Shown here: positions 47,055 through 56,709 of the stretch, piece by piece
How positions within the stretch are numbered: the stretch's first letter is position 1
Layout: each line of letters begins with the position of its first letter
The notes under the pieces: model-generated
Told to the model about the DNA's origin: nothing
The model's input: only the letters and a program-made list of their open reading frames with translations
Databases searched by the model: none
NCBI GenBank assembly: GCA_028279875.1
Contig: JANQMU010000074.1
Location: 1-63,611 of the forward strand
From: Rhizobiaceae bacterium
GTDB taxonomy: Bacteria; Pseudomonadota; Alphaproteobacteria; Rhizobiales; Rhizobiaceae
Length of the DNA: 63,611 nucleotides
Reading direction: 5' to 3'
Made by a program: the position numbers and the translations under genes

Positions 47055-47529
47055 AGCGCTCGCCCAGAGACTTGTCAACGATTTCACCGCTTACGGATTG
47101 ATGGTGGCGACAGCCGAATCCTGCACCGGAGGCATGATCGCGGCCGCCATTACCGACATTGCCGGCTCGTCGGCGGTCCTCGACCGCGGCTTCGTCACCT
47201 ACTCCAACGATGCCAAGCAGGAGATGATCGGCGTGTCCGGTGAAACGCTGGCAGCGCACGGAGCCGTTTCAAGCCAAACGGCGGTGGAGATGGCCACCGG
47301 CGCCCTCGCCCGCTCAAATGCGGATATGGCAGTCGCCGTCACCGGTGTTGCGGGCCCCGGCGGCGGAAGTCCAGAAAAGCCGGTCGGGCTCGTCCACCTC
47401 GCCCTGGCGACAAGGGCTGGCGAGATCCGCCATGAGGAGCTGCAGTTCGGCGACATCGGTCGTGACGTGATCAGACATCGGACCGTCACCGTAGCCCTGC
47501 AGGCGCTGCTTGATGCCGTTGCGGCATAA
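47044..47529 (+). CDS. pncC: Nicotinamide-nucleotide amidohydrolase (CinA C-terminal family)
   Basis: A 161-residue protein of the CinA C-terminal family, which hydrolyses NMN to NaMN in the pyridine nucleotide cycle. The active-site block is [20 protein letters not shown], then [20 protein letters not shown] and [20 protein letters not shown]. The N-terminal competence-damage domain of CinA is absent, which is normal for PncC. The start lies inside the end of ispDF. The gene converges with the ABC transporter operon. Confidence 0.94.
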   Translation: MENEALAQRLVNDFTAYGLMVATAESCTGGMIAAAITDIAGSSAVLDRGFVTYSNDAKQEMIGVSGETLAAHGAVSSQTAVEMATGALARSNADMAVAVTGVAGPGGGSPEKPVGLVHLALATRAGEIRHEELQFGDIGRDVIRHRTVTVALQALLDAVAA

Positions 47530-47549
47530 GGTTGGAAAACCCTTGATGC

Positions 47550-48365
47550 TCAACCGGGTGAACCGGTGACCGTCAACCTGTCGCGCAACTCCACCTCATC
47601 CGCAGAAACGACGGGCACGGCGCCGATCAGGTTTCGGGTATAGGTTTCGCCCGGCCGGGTGAACAGCGCCTCCGTCGCGGCGAGTTCCACAAGCCTGCCC
47701 TTTTCGAACACCGCGACCCGATCGGCAATGTTGCGGACCACGGACAGATCATGGGTGATGAAGATATAGGTCAGTCCCCGCGCTGCGCGAAGCTGCTCCA
47801 GGAGACGCAGGACCCGCGCTTGCACCAGAACGTCCAGTGCCGAGGTCGGTTCATCAAGAACCACCACTTCGGAACGACAGGCGAGCGCCCGGGCGATCGC
47901 CACCCGCTGCCTTTGACCGCCGGACAGTGCGGAAGGACTGCGGTCGGCCACCGCCGGGTCAATGCCCACCTCTTCCAGAAGCTGCCGAACGACGGTTTTG
48001 CGCGCACCGACGTCGCCATAGCCGTGCACATCCAGCGCGAGCCGAAGCGATGCCGCAATGGAGCGGCGTGGGTTGAGGGCAGACAGCGGGTTTTGCTGAA
48101 CGAGTTGAATGAGCCTCCTGTGCTCCAGGTTCCGCTCTGCCGGAAGCGGCTTTCCGCGGAAGGTCAGATTGCCGGAGCTGGGAGGATAGATGCCCAAAAT
48201 CATGTTGGCCATCGTGCTCTTGCCCGAGCCGCTTTCGCCCACGATGGCGAAACACTCACCCTGCCTGACGTCGAAGGATATGTCATCGACGGCGGTAACG
48301 GTCTGTTTTCCCACCCTGAAGCGTTTGGTAAGATTGCGGACGGTGAGCAGCGGCTGGTCCGTCAT
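47550..48365 (-). CDS. Oligopeptide/dipeptide-type ABC transporter ATPase (DppF-like)
   Basis: A 271-residue ATPase of the OppF/DppF type, last gene of the hyuAB-linked import operon. Walker A is [16 protein letters not shown], the signature motif ALSGGQRQRVAIARALA and Walker B EVVVLDEPTSALD. It hydrolyses ATP together with the DppD-like partner to drive the two permeases. Its ATG overlaps the DppD-like stop (ATGA). It probably energises import of a peptide-like or cyclic-amide solute brought by the binding protein at 51157-52761. Confidence 0.93.
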   Translation of the reverse strand: MTDQPLLTVRNLTKRFRVGKQTVTAVDDISFDVRQGECFAIVGESGSGKSTMANMILGIYPPSSGNLTFRGKPLPAERNLEHRRLIQLVQQNPLSALNPRRSIAASLRLALDVHGYGDVGARKTVVRQLLEEVGIDPAVADRSPSALSGGQRQRVAIARALACRSEVVVLDEPTSALDVLVQARVLRLLEQLRAARGLTYIFITHDLSVVRNIADRVAVFEKGRLVELAATEALFTRPGETYTRNLIGAVPVVSADEVELRDRLTVTGSPG

Positions 48366-49240
48366 GCGGCGGTATCCTCATGCCTGACAGCCGGATCGAA
48401 GAAGGCCTCCGAATCCTCCTGGATTTCCGGTATCCCGCCGCCCGTCAGCCGCGGAATCGCAGCCAAAAGCGCCTCGGTATAGGGATGAAGCGGATTGTCG
48501 AAGATCGATGCAGCCGGGCCCTGTTCGACAATCCGGCCTCGGTAAATCACGTAGATACGGTCCGCGAATTCACGCACAACGCCGAGATTGTGCGAAATGA
48601 ACAGCACGGATGTGCCATGCCGCCGCACAAGTTCGCGCATCAGGCGCAGGGTCCGGGCCTGAACGGTGACGTCAAGCGCGGTGCCGGGCTCATCGGCCAG
48701 CAACAGCTGTGGTTCGTTGACCAGAGCCATGCCGATCATGACCCGCTGGTTCATGCCACCCGAGAGCTGGAAAGGATAGCTCTGCAGCACGCGCTCCGTA
48801 TCGGCGATCGAGACCTCGCGCAGTATCTCGGCGCACCGCGCGGCCGCGGCGCTTTCGGATATGGCGGAATCACGACGACGCAGAACCTCATGGAATTGCT
48901 GCCTGATCGTGTAGACCGGATTGAGGGCCGTCGTCGGGTCCTGAAAGATCATGGACATGTCCGTGCCGCGCATGGCCTGGCGTTCCGCTCGCGGCAAGTC
49001 CATGATGTTGCGTCCGGCGAAAAGCACCTCACCTGAGCACCTGGCGCTCTTGAGTTCCTGCAGCGTGCCGAGGACGATGCGGGCGGTGACGGATTTTCCC
49101 GAACCGCTTTCCCCGACGAGGGCGACCCGCTCGCCCCGTCCGATATCCAGATCGATCCCATGCAGCACCTGAGACTCACCCCGCCAGTTGCGGAAGCTGA
49201 GATCAAGATTGCGGATCGAAAGTGTGAGGTCGGAATTCAT
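48362..49240 (-). CDS. Oligopeptide/dipeptide-type ABC transporter ATPase (DppD-like)
   Basis: A 292-residue ATPase with Walker [19 protein letters not shown], signature [17 protein letters not shown] and Walker [15 protein letters not shown], where Gly replaces the usual Thr-Ser after DEP. The C-terminal region [20 protein letters not shown] is typical of peptide importers. The ATG at 49240, overlapping the DppC-like stop, is used; the frame extends upstream to 49492 only as a shadow of that gene. It pairs with the DppF-like subunit. Confidence 0.93.
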   Translation of the reverse strand: MNSDLTLSIRNLDLSFRNWRGESQVLHGIDLDIGRGERVALVGESGSGKSVTARIVLGTLQELKSARCSGEVLFAGRNIMDLPRAERQAMRGTDMSMIFQDPTTALNPVYTIRQQFHEVLRRRDSAISESAAAARCAEILREVSIADTERVLQSYPFQLSGGMNQRVMIGMALVNEPQLLLADEPGTALDVTVQARTLRLMRELVRRHGTSVLFISHNLGVVREFADRIYVIYRGRIVEQGPAASIFDNPLHPYTEALLAAIPRLTGGGIPEIQEDSEAFFDPAVRHEDTAA

Positions 49241-50070
49241 AGATCGGGATCCAGCACTTCGCGCAGCACATCGCCGATGAGGTTGAAGCCGAACACGGCG
49301 ATCAGGATCGCCGCCCCGGGAAACACCGTCAGCCACCAGCTGTCCGGAAGATATCGCGTGCCGTCGGAAACCATGGAGCCCAGATCCGGCGTCGGGGCCT
49401 GCACGCCAAGGCCCAGAAAGGACAGTGACGCCGCGATCAGGATGACGAAGCCGAAATCGAGCGTCATTTTCGTCACGATCGACGGAATGCAATTCGGCAG
49501 GATTTCCCGGAACATGATGTGCGGTTTATTCGCCCCGATGATTTCCGCAGCCAGAACATAGCCTTCGACCTTCTGCGCGCGTGTGATGTTGTAGACAAGC
49601 CGGGCATACCAGGGCCACCACATCGCCGTGACCGCGATCATCCCGTTCAGCAGAGTGGGTTCCAAAAGACCCATGATCGCAAGGGCCAGCACCAGAGGCG
49701 GGATCGACAGGAAGACATCGGTGATCCGCATCAGGACATAGTCCACCCATCCGCCGAAGTAACCGGCGACAAGGCCCACGGTGACGCCGATCGGCACCGC
49801 GATGGCCAGGACCACCGCCCCCAGCGTCAGCGAGATGCGATAGGCAAAGAATATGCGCGAGAGCTGATCGCGCCCGACGACGTCCGTGCCCAGCCAGTGC
49901 TTGGCGCTCGGTGGCTTGTTGGCATTGAGGAAATCCACGACGGCGCCGGCATGTTCGGGATAGGGCGCGATGTAATCGGCGAGCAGCGCGGTCAGGACGA
50001 CGAAGCTGACCAGGATCAGGCCGACCAGCGACAGCGGGTTGCGCAACAGGATGGTGACGGCGCGCTTCAC
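49237..50070 (-). CDS. Peptide-type ABC transporter permease (DppC-like)
   Basis: A 277-residue inner-membrane permease with about six helices. It opens with NPLSLVGLILVSFVVLTALL and carries HWLGTDVVGRDQLSRIFFAY, typical of DppC, and the EAA loop region AAEIIGANKPHIMFREILPN that contacts the ATPases. The start is GTG, overlapping the DppB-like stop by 4 bp. It forms the channel with the DppB-like subunit. Confidence 0.93.
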   Translation of the reverse strand: MKRAVTILLRNPLSLVGLILVSFVVLTALLADYIAPYPEHAGAVVDFLNANKPPSAKHWLGTDVVGRDQLSRIFFAYRISLTLGAVVLAIAVPIGVTVGLVAGYFGGWVDYVLMRITDVFLSIPPLVLALAIMGLLEPTLLNGMIAVTAMWWPWYARLVYNITRAQKVEGYVLAAEIIGANKPHIMFREILPNCIPSIVTKMTLDFGFVILIAASLSFLGLGVQAPTPDLGSMVSDGTRYLPDSWWLTVFPGAAILIAVFGFNLIGDVLREVLDPDL

Positions 50071-51083
50071 TTGGCGCGCTCGGCAAAGCGAATTCGGGGA
50101 TTGATGAACGCCACCAGCAGATCGACAATGATGTTGGCGATCAGGAATGTCGCGGAGATGATCATCACCGTTCCGACGATTGCATTGAGGTCCTTTTGCA
50201 GGATCACGCCCACGCCGTAACGCGAGATACCGGGCCAGGCAAAGATGTTTTCCACCAGAAAGGCGTTGCCCAGCAGCGCCGCAAAATCCAGCCCGATGAT
50301 TGTCAGCGACGGGATGAGCGACGGTTTGAAGGCATATTTGCGGGCAATCCGGCCGTCCGGAAACCCGTAGGCATGCGCCATCTCGATATAGGGCTGCTCA
50401 TAGGTCTCCGCCATATTCGACCTGGTCAGGCGGGCGGCTTGGCCGATACCCGAAAGCGAAAGCGCGAAGGCCGGCAAAATGAGGTGGTGCACGGCCGAAA
50501 GGAAGCCCTGCCAGCTTCCCGCCAGCAGCGTGTCGATCAACATGAACCCCGTCACCACCGGGATTGCGATCGTCTCATGGATCCGCCCGGCGATGGGAAA
50601 GAGCGGCAGGTAGTAGGAAAAGAGCAGAACCATGACGACGGCCCAGACAAATGCCGGCGCCGAAACCGTCAGCAGGGAAATGACACGGATCACGTGATCC
50701 GGCCATCCGCCCCGATATCGCGCCGACAGGGCCCCCAGCGGCAGTCCGATCACGATCATCAGGATCCCGGCCAGCAGGACCAGTTCCAGCGTCGCGGGCA
50801 GAAATTGTGCGATGTCGGTCATCACGGGGCGATTTGTATAGAGCGATATTCCCAGATCGCCCCGGAGCAAATCACCCAGGAAATAAGCATATTGTATGAA
50901 GACAGGCTCATTGAGGTGGAGTGCCTCGCGCATTTGCTCCACCTGGGCCGCACTCGCCCGGGGTCCAAGGGCAATGCGCGCCGGATCGCCAGGGATGATG
51001 CGGGCGATGAGAAAGATCAGGATCGACACCCCGAAAAGAACGAGCAAGGTCGTGGCGAGGCGACGTATCAGAATGGACAGCAT
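50067..51083 (-). CDS. Peptide-type ABC transporter permease (DppB-like)
   Basis: A 338-residue permease, with the N-terminal helix RRLATTLLVLFGVSILIFLI followed by RIIPGDPARIALGPRASAAQ and the DppB-type loop, and the EAA motif region HAYGFPDGRIARKYAFKPSL. About six membrane helices are expected. The gene follows the binding-protein gene by 73 bp, the longest gap in the operon, where an internal RNA-processing or stability element might lie. Confidence 0.93.
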   Translation of the reverse strand: MLSILIRRLATTLLVLFGVSILIFLIARIIPGDPARIALGPRASAAQVEQMREALHLNEPVFIQYAYFLGDLLRGDLGISLYTNRPVMTDIAQFLPATLELVLLAGILMIVIGLPLGALSARYRGGWPDHVIRVISLLTVSAPAFVWAVVMVLLFSYYLPLFPIAGRIHETIAIPVVTGFMLIDTLLAGSWQGFLSAVHHLILPAFALSLSGIGQAARLTRSNMAETYEQPYIEMAHAYGFPDGRIARKYAFKPSLIPSLTIIGLDFAALLGNAFLVENIFAWPGISRYGVGVILQKDLNAIVGTVMIISATFLIANIIVDLLVAFINPRIRFAERAK

Positions 51084-51156
51084 TGAGCTTAGTCAGCCTG
51101 TTGTGCCGGAACCGGCGCCGGGCGATCCTCCACCCGGCGCCGCGATTCATCGGCCA

Positions 51157-52761
51157 TCACTCGTTGATCGAAACATCCTTGAACAGCGAGTTGAAGCCGG
51201 AGACCGGATAGGTCCGCGCCGGGTCCTCAAGGTTGTTGAAGACGATCCCGTTGCGAACGGCAAACGCACCCAGCAACTCATAGGCATAGATATCCGGCAC
51301 CTCTTCGGCGAGGATTGCATTTGCCTTGGCGTAGATCTCATGCCGTTTCGCGGGATCGGTCTCAAGACGGCCCGCTTCCAGCAGTTTGTCCAGTTCCTCG
51401 TTCACGACATAGGAGGCAGACATCCAGGTATGCGGCATCGAGGAGTGATACATGTTGAAGAGCAGTGAATCCGTATCCGGGGTCAGCGCGGCCACGGCGA
51501 TCTCGATCACGTGCGGAGCCGTATCCGGGCTCGTCACCTGCTCCGTGACCAGGCCCCACGGCGTGCGCGTGATGTCGACGTCGAAACCAAGCTGCGAATA
51601 GATCGCCTGCATCATCAGGGCGCCCTTCTCGCGGGCCGGTGTTTCGGCGATCCACGCCACCTCCAGCGGATGGTCGGCCGGGTCGTATTTGCACTGCTCC
51701 AGTTCGGCCTTCGCTCGATCCATGTCCTGCGCAAAGTCGGGCTTGTTCTCGTCAAATCCCAGCAGGCCCACCGGCAAGGCGCTTTTCATCGGCCGCCCCT
51801 GGGTTGTCTCGGCGTTGATCCGCACCAGTTGCTGCAGCGTGTTGTAGTCAAACGCAAAGGCCAGAGCCCGGCGACAGTGGACGTCGTCAAGCGGCGGCCG
51901 GCGGGTGTTGAGCTTGAAATATTCACCGGTCAGGCCGGCCTCGTTGACGAGCTTGACCACCCCTTCATCGGCCAGCGCCTTGAAAACCTCCGGCGGCAGC
52001 CACTGGCTGGAGATATCATGCTCGCCGCGTGCCATCAGAGCCCGAACGGTTGCCGCATCCAGGCCGTAGCGGAAGCGGACGCGTTCCGGGTGGTTTTCAG
52101 CCGGTTCGAGAAAATAGTCGGGCTCGTAGACCAACACCGTTTCCGTCTGCGGGTCGTGACTCTCGGCCACATAGGCGCCCGATCCCGCGCTGTTCTGGGA
52201 CAGCCACTCGGAGGCATAATCCCCGAACTCGCCGTGATCGCCATCCTTGAAGTGCTCGCTGACAAGCTTCTGGTCGACCGCGGGAAGGCGCACCAGCGAC
52301 GCAAGGAACGGGGCAAAAGGCTTGGTGAGCGTGAATTTGACCGTGTGGTCGTCGACGGCTTCGACAGTGTCCACGACACCCTCGAACAGGCCCGAATTGC
52401 CTTGCCCAAGGGCCATCAGCCGATTGAAGGAGAAAACCACATCGTTCGCCGTCAGCGGATTGCCGGAGTTGAAGGTCACGTCGTCGCGCAGCTTGAACGT
52501 ATAGTCCGCTCCGTCGATGTCCCATTCGGTGGCCAGATGCGGCTGAACGCCGGCACCACCCTGTTTGGGATAGACCAGCGTGTCATAGAGATTGATGGCG
52601 AGCATGGTGTCGGCATAGTCGGTGCCCTTGGCCGGATCCATCTCTCCGATCGGGGCTTCGTCGATCCGCAAAATGCGTTCCGCATGTGCTGCGCCCGCCG
52701 CCAGACCGACCGCGCTGACGACAATTGCCGCGACGGCTGTGTGCAACTTCCTGTTGAGCAT
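51157..52761 (-). CDS. Peptide/opine-type ABC transporter substrate-binding protein
   Basis: A 534-residue SBP_bac_5-family periplasmic protein. After a signal peptide ending near GAAHA, the mature part has the family pattern: LATEWDIDGADYTFKLRDDV, TFNSGNPLTANDVVFSFNRL and HCRRALAFAFDYNTLQQLV. GAGGAGAACG precedes the ATG. This is the solute receptor of the neighbouring DppBCDF-like importer. Ligands of the family include peptides, nickel chelates, opines and cyclic amides; the hyuAB genes upstream favour a lactam- or hydantoin-like solute. Confidence 0.93.
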   Translation of the reverse strand: MLNRKLHTAVAAIVVSAVGLAAGAAHAERILRIDEAPIGEMDPAKGTDYADTMLAINLYDTLVYPKQGGAGVQPHLATEWDIDGADYTFKLRDDVTFNSGNPLTANDVVFSFNRLMALGQGNSGLFEGVVDTVEAVDDHTVKFTLTKPFAPFLASLVRLPAVDQKLVSEHFKDGDHGEFGDYASEWLSQNSAGSGAYVAESHDPQTETVLVYEPDYFLEPAENHPERVRFRYGLDAATVRALMARGEHDISSQWLPPEVFKALADEGVVKLVNEAGLTGEYFKLNTRRPPLDDVHCRRALAFAFDYNTLQQLVRINAETTQGRPMKSALPVGLLGFDENKPDFAQDMDRAKAELEQCKYDPADHPLEVAWIAETPAREKGALMMQAIYSQLGFDVDITRTPWGLVTEQVTSPDTAPHVIEIAVAALTPDTDSLLFNMYHSSMPHTWMSASYVVNEELDKLLEAGRLETDPAKRHEIYAKANAILAEEVPDIYAYELLGAFAVRNGIVFNNLEDPARTYPVSGFNSLFKDVSINE

Positions 52762-52810
52762 TTTCGTTCTCCTCTTCTGGTTATCGGAATGTTCTGCTGT
52801 CCAAATACCG

Positions 52811-54535
52811 CTACGTCCCTTCGTAGATCTGCGGATAGTGTTTGCGGGCGAATGCCTCGGTGATGTAGCCGTCTGCGAGATCGGCCTTCACCGCCTCGAC
52901 CGGTCGCTCCGCCGGGTCGCCGTAACCGCCGCCGCCGCCGGTCAGGAAATCAAGCCGCTCTCCCTTCGGAATGAGGACGCCGGTGGCTTTGGAGATATCC
53001 TTGACCTCCTCGCCTGCGATATTGAGTTCGCAGCGATTGGCCCGGCCTTCCCGGCCTCCCGCAAGGCCCCAGGGCGGGAAGCCGGAACGCTCGAACACGG
53101 TCGTGGCATAGGTGTCCGCCAGCGTGCGAAACCGAAAGTCGACACCGGCACCGCCACGCCATTCGCCCGCACCGCCGGAATCGGCGGCCAGCCGCATATA
53201 CTCCACCACCCAGGGGTTGCGCGTCTCCCAGACTTCCACCGGCGTAAAACGCGTTGCGCTTTCGGCGATGTGCAGCATGGTGCCGCCATCGCCGCCCTTC
53301 CAGGCGCCCTGTCCGACCGGATGCGGCGCGCCATCCATCCACGGGCTGCCATCTTCAGGGCGCACGCCCCACCACACGCAGGCGCAGATGCAGCCACCCG
53401 ATGAGGCCGGAACCGCATCGGGCATGGCTTCGGCCAGCGCGCGATAAATGAGTTCGATGGCCTGCAGGGCCGGCCATCCATAGATGAAGCATGGCGCCGG
53501 CGAGACCGGATGAAACAGGGTTCCTTCGCGGGTCTTCACGGTGATTGGCCGAAAGTGGCCTTCATGCGGCGGCTCGCCATATCCGGCAAGCATGGTGATG
53601 GCCACGCGGGCGGCTGACATGGTCGACGGCAGCGGGCAGTTGATCGGCCCACGCTGCTGTTCCGGCACGTTTGAAAAATCAATCGTGACATCAGATCCGC
53701 TGACTTCAAGTCCGACTTCGAACGGCACGGCGCCCGGCGTGACGCCGTTGCTGTCCATACGGCCCCGCCCGATATAACGACCGTCGGGAATCTTCTCGAA
53801 GAATGACCGGATGATCTTGTCGCCATGGTCGAACATATCCTCGACCGCGGCATGATAGGTTTCGAGGCCAAAACGCGCCACAACCTCCTGAAAGCGCTCG
53901 ACACCGACACGGCAACCGGTGACCTGGGCGCCCATATCGCCGGCAACGGCTTTCGGCATGCGCGTATTGGCGATGACGATCCGGTAGACATCCTCGTTCA
54001 ACTCGCCCCGTCGGTAGAGCTTCAGGCCGGGATAAACCGTGCCCTCCTGAAATATGTCGACCGTGTCCGTGCAATAGGGTTCCTTGGCTGCAATATCCAG
54101 CCAGTGGCCCTTGATGGCCGTGTAGCCGATCAACGTCCCCTCGAAGAAAGCAGGCATGACGATGACAACGTCCTGGGCGTGGCTGCCCGTGCCGTAGGAC
54201 CAGTTGTAAATCAGCACATCGCCGGGATCGAGCTTGTCCGCGCCGCCAATGCCTTTCACGGCCTCTTCGACCGCGTAATTCAACGTGCCCATGAACAGCG
54301 GAAGGCTTGGCGCCTGCGACAGCATGCGCAGGTGGCTGTCGTAAATGGCGACGGCGAAATCGAGCACCTCATAGATGATCGGAGAAAAGGCCGTGCGGAT
54401 CAGCGCCCGTTTCATCTGATTGGCAGCCGAGTTGAGGGCATGGCGAACCACTTCCGTCGTGATCGGATCGGACGTCCCGATCACCGGTTGACGCGGTTGG
54501 CCGGCGGGATGGGTCAGGATCGGTTCCTCGGCCAT
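52811..54535 (-). CDS. Hydantoinase/oxoprolinase family protein, subunit B (HyuB-like)
   Basis: A 574-residue protein of the HyuB (N-methylhydantoinase B / oxoprolinase C-terminal) family, forming an ATP-dependent amidohydrolase or carboxylase-like complex with HyuA. Landmarks are TTEVVRHALNSAANQMKRAL, AFSPIIYEVLDFAVAIYD, the RGPINCPLPSTMSAARVAIT segment and a C-terminal LTGGGGGYGDPAERPVEAV. The start is taken at 54535 because AAGGA lies 9 bp before it; ATGs at 54544 and 54553 are too close to or ahead of it. It begins one base after the hyuA stop. Confidence 0.9.
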   Translation of the reverse strand: MAEEPILTHPAGQPRQPVIGTSDPITTEVVRHALNSAANQMKRALIRTAFSPIIYEVLDFAVAIYDSHLRMLSQAPSLPLFMGTLNYAVEEAVKGIGGADKLDPGDVLIYNWSYGTGSHAQDVVIVMPAFFEGTLIGYTAIKGHWLDIAAKEPYCTDTVDIFQEGTVYPGLKLYRRGELNEDVYRIVIANTRMPKAVAGDMGAQVTGCRVGVERFQEVVARFGLETYHAAVEDMFDHGDKIIRSFFEKIPDGRYIGRGRMDSNGVTPGAVPFEVGLEVSGSDVTIDFSNVPEQQRGPINCPLPSTMSAARVAITMLAGYGEPPHEGHFRPITVKTREGTLFHPVSPAPCFIYGWPALQAIELIYRALAEAMPDAVPASSGGCICACVWWGVRPEDGSPWMDGAPHPVGQGAWKGGDGGTMLHIAESATRFTPVEVWETRNPWVVEYMRLAADSGGAGEWRGGAGVDFRFRTLADTYATTVFERSGFPPWGLAGGREGRANRCELNIAGEEVKDISKATGVLIPKGERLDFLTGGGGGYGDPAERPVEAVKADLADGYITEAFARKHYPQIYEGT

Positions 54536-54536
54536 G

Positions 54537-56555
54537 TCAGCCATTCCTTTCAAGGATCAGTTCACCATAGGCGCCGGGGCGTATGTGCCAGCCCTTGTCG
54601 ACATAGGTGGTGGTTACGGTCTCGGTGATGATCAACGGGCCGTCCAAACCTTCGCCCACCTGATCGCGCGAACAGATACGGAATGGAATTCGCTTCGAAT
54701 CCCGGAACGAATAGGCGTCGATTTCGGTGATCTCCGGCGTGTGACCAGTGTCCCCCGGCGGCACCAGATCGCGTTTCGGCAGCGGCGTCTTGAGCTGAGC
54801 ACGGACCGAGGTCAGTTCCAGCCCGTCATTCATCGTGGCACCGAAGGTTCGGGAATATTCTTCGCGAAAACGCGCGGCGATCACCTCTACGGGCTCACCA
54901 AGCGCCTCATCCTCAAGCGCGACCTGGATCGAGAGCGTATGCTCCTGTCCCTGGTAACGGATGTCCAGGCGAAGCGAAGGTTCGGCATCCGCACTGCTTT
55001 CGCCGCGCGCCCGTATGCTGGCCAGAAGCTCCGCCAGAATGGCGTTCACCGGCGCGACGCAGTCGTCGTTGAACGGTTTAATCAGGGTTCGCGAAGCGCT
55101 TTGCACCATGTCGGCCCCGAGCAGACCCCACGCGGAAAAGATGCCGGCATAGGGCGGAATGACGATCCGTTTCATCTGCATCTCATCGGCCAGCAGCGTC
55201 CCCATCATCGGACCGGCTCCGCCGAAGGGCACAAGTGCCATTTCGCGTGGATCAAGCCCCTGCTCGACCGAGATCTCGCGCATGGCGTTGGCCATGGATG
55301 TCGCGGCGATTTGAAGAATACCGGCCGCTGCTTTCTCGACCGGTTGATCGATGGCGAGTGCAACCTGCTCAATCGCCGTTTCCGCGGCGCCGATATCGAG
55401 TGTGATCCCGGAGGCCAGTTCACCCGGACCCAGCATGCCGAGATAGGCCGCACCGTCGGTGACGGCAGGCTTCATCCCGCCTTTCGCATAACAGGCCGGT
55501 CCGGGGTCGGCGCCGGCGCTTTGTGGTCCGACCCGCATGAAGCCGCCCGTATCCGCATAGGCGATCGAGCCGCCGCCGGCGCCGATCGAGCGGACGTCGA
55601 CCCAGGGTGACTGGATCGGCATGTTGTCGATCTCGCCTTCAAACAGGATTTGCGGATTTCCATTGATGATAAGCGCGGTGTCGAAGCTTGTGCCGCCAAC
55701 ATCCGCCGAAACCACCATGTCCGCATTCAAAAGTTGGGCAAACTCGCTTGCCCCCTGCGCCCCGCCGACCGGGCCGGACATGATGGTCTCGAACGGGCGT
55801 TCCTCGGCCTCCGAAAACGTCATGGAACCGCCGCCGGATCGCGCGATCAGGCTTTGCCCCTTGAATCCCAGCTCGCGCAATGTGCGGTCCAGCCGTTGCA
55901 GGTAATTGGCCATCCGGCCGCGAACGAAGGCGTCGATCACGGCGGTCGACGTGCGCTCATACTCGCGATATTCGCCCGAGACCCGATGCGACAGGGTGAT
56001 GCCGCCGTCGAACCCCGCATTGCGCAATTGCTTTTCGACGAGCAGTTCATGCTGCGGATCGATATAGGCATTGATCAAACTGACGGCGACGCTGGTGACA
56101 CCATGCTCCTTGAAGGTCTGTACGGCTCGGGCGACGGTCTCCTCGTCCGGCGCGCCTTCCGTGGTCCCATCGGCCAGGATGCGGCCCGGAACTTCAAGCC
56201 GCAGGCGGCGCGGCACGAGCGGTACGGTCTGACGCCAAAAAAGATTGTACATCTCGACCCGGTCGCCCCGACGGATTTCCAGGACATCACGAAATCCCTC
56301 TGTCGTGATCAGCCCGACCGTCGCGCCGCGGCGTTCCAGCAGCGCATTCAGTCCGACGGTCGTGCCGTGAAGAAAATACGCGGCATCCGCCATCACCTGG
56401 CGCGGGACATGCGCCCGTATCGCGTCCTCGACCCCCTGTTCGGGAGCTGTCGGTATGGTCGGCACCTTCCCCTGAACGGTCTCACCGCTGTTTTCATCGA
56501 AATAGATCAAATCGGTGAAGGTCCCACCGATGTCGACTGCAATTCGTGTTGCCAT
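54537..56555 (-). CDS. Hydantoinase/oxoprolinase family protein, subunit A (HyuA-like)
   Basis: A 672-residue ATP-binding protein of the hydantoinase/oxoprolinase A family. The ASKHA-type phosphate loop is RIAVDIGGTFTDLIYFDENS at the N-terminus, with a second loop DVGGTSFDTALI near residue 280; GPVGGAQGASEF and SIGAGGGSIAYADTGGFMRV follow. In characterised members the complex opens a cyclic amide (5-oxoproline, N-methylhydantoin) or carboxylates a ketone, with ATP. AAGGGGCGAG precedes the ATG. It is first in the seven-gene operon and divergent from the XRE-cupin regulator; no separate kinase or reductase accompanies it. Confidence 0.92.
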   Translation of the reverse strand: MATRIAVDIGGTFTDLIYFDENSGETVQGKVPTIPTAPEQGVEDAIRAHVPRQVMADAAYFLHGTTVGLNALLERRGATVGLITTEGFRDVLEIRRGDRVEMYNLFWRQTVPLVPRRLRLEVPGRILADGTTEGAPDEETVARAVQTFKEHGVTSVAVSLINAYIDPQHELLVEKQLRNAGFDGGITLSHRVSGEYREYERTSTAVIDAFVRGRMANYLQRLDRTLRELGFKGQSLIARSGGGSMTFSEAEERPFETIMSGPVGGAQGASEFAQLLNADMVVSADVGGTSFDTALIINGNPQILFEGEIDNMPIQSPWVDVRSIGAGGGSIAYADTGGFMRVGPQSAGADPGPACYAKGGMKPAVTDGAAYLGMLGPGELASGITLDIGAAETAIEQVALAIDQPVEKAAAGILQIAATSMANAMREISVEQGLDPREMALVPFGGAGPMMGTLLADEMQMKRIVIPPYAGIFSAWGLLGADMVQSASRTLIKPFNDDCVAPVNAILAELLASIRARGESSADAEPSLRLDIRYQGQEHTLSIQVALEDEALGEPVEVIAARFREEYSRTFGATMNDGLELTSVRAQLKTPLPKRDLVPPGDTGHTPEITEIDAYSFRDSKRIPFRICSRDQVGEGLDGPLIITETVTTTYVDKGWHIRPGAYGELILERNG

Positions 56556-56629
56556 CTCGCCCCTTCTGCACGGCGTTCCGCTGCTTTTCCTACAGGGATG
56601 TAATTTTCGTTTAAGAAATTTTTTTTATG

Positions 56630-56657
56630 AATGTACTTGTGACCAAAACAAAGTCAA
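56630..56657 (-). promoter_or_regulatory. Candidate promoter of the hyuA operon
   Basis: On the minus strand, TTGACT (56657-56652) and TACATT (56635-56630) are 16 bp apart, about 75 bp ahead of hyuA. The region 56600-56660 is markedly AT-rich and lies between hyuA and the divergent XRE-cupin gene. The -10 match is weak. Confidence 0.35.
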
Positions 56658-56709
56658 CGTATTTTCCGACCCTCGAAACCTCTCCGATTCCAAAAGGACC
56701 AGCCTTGTC

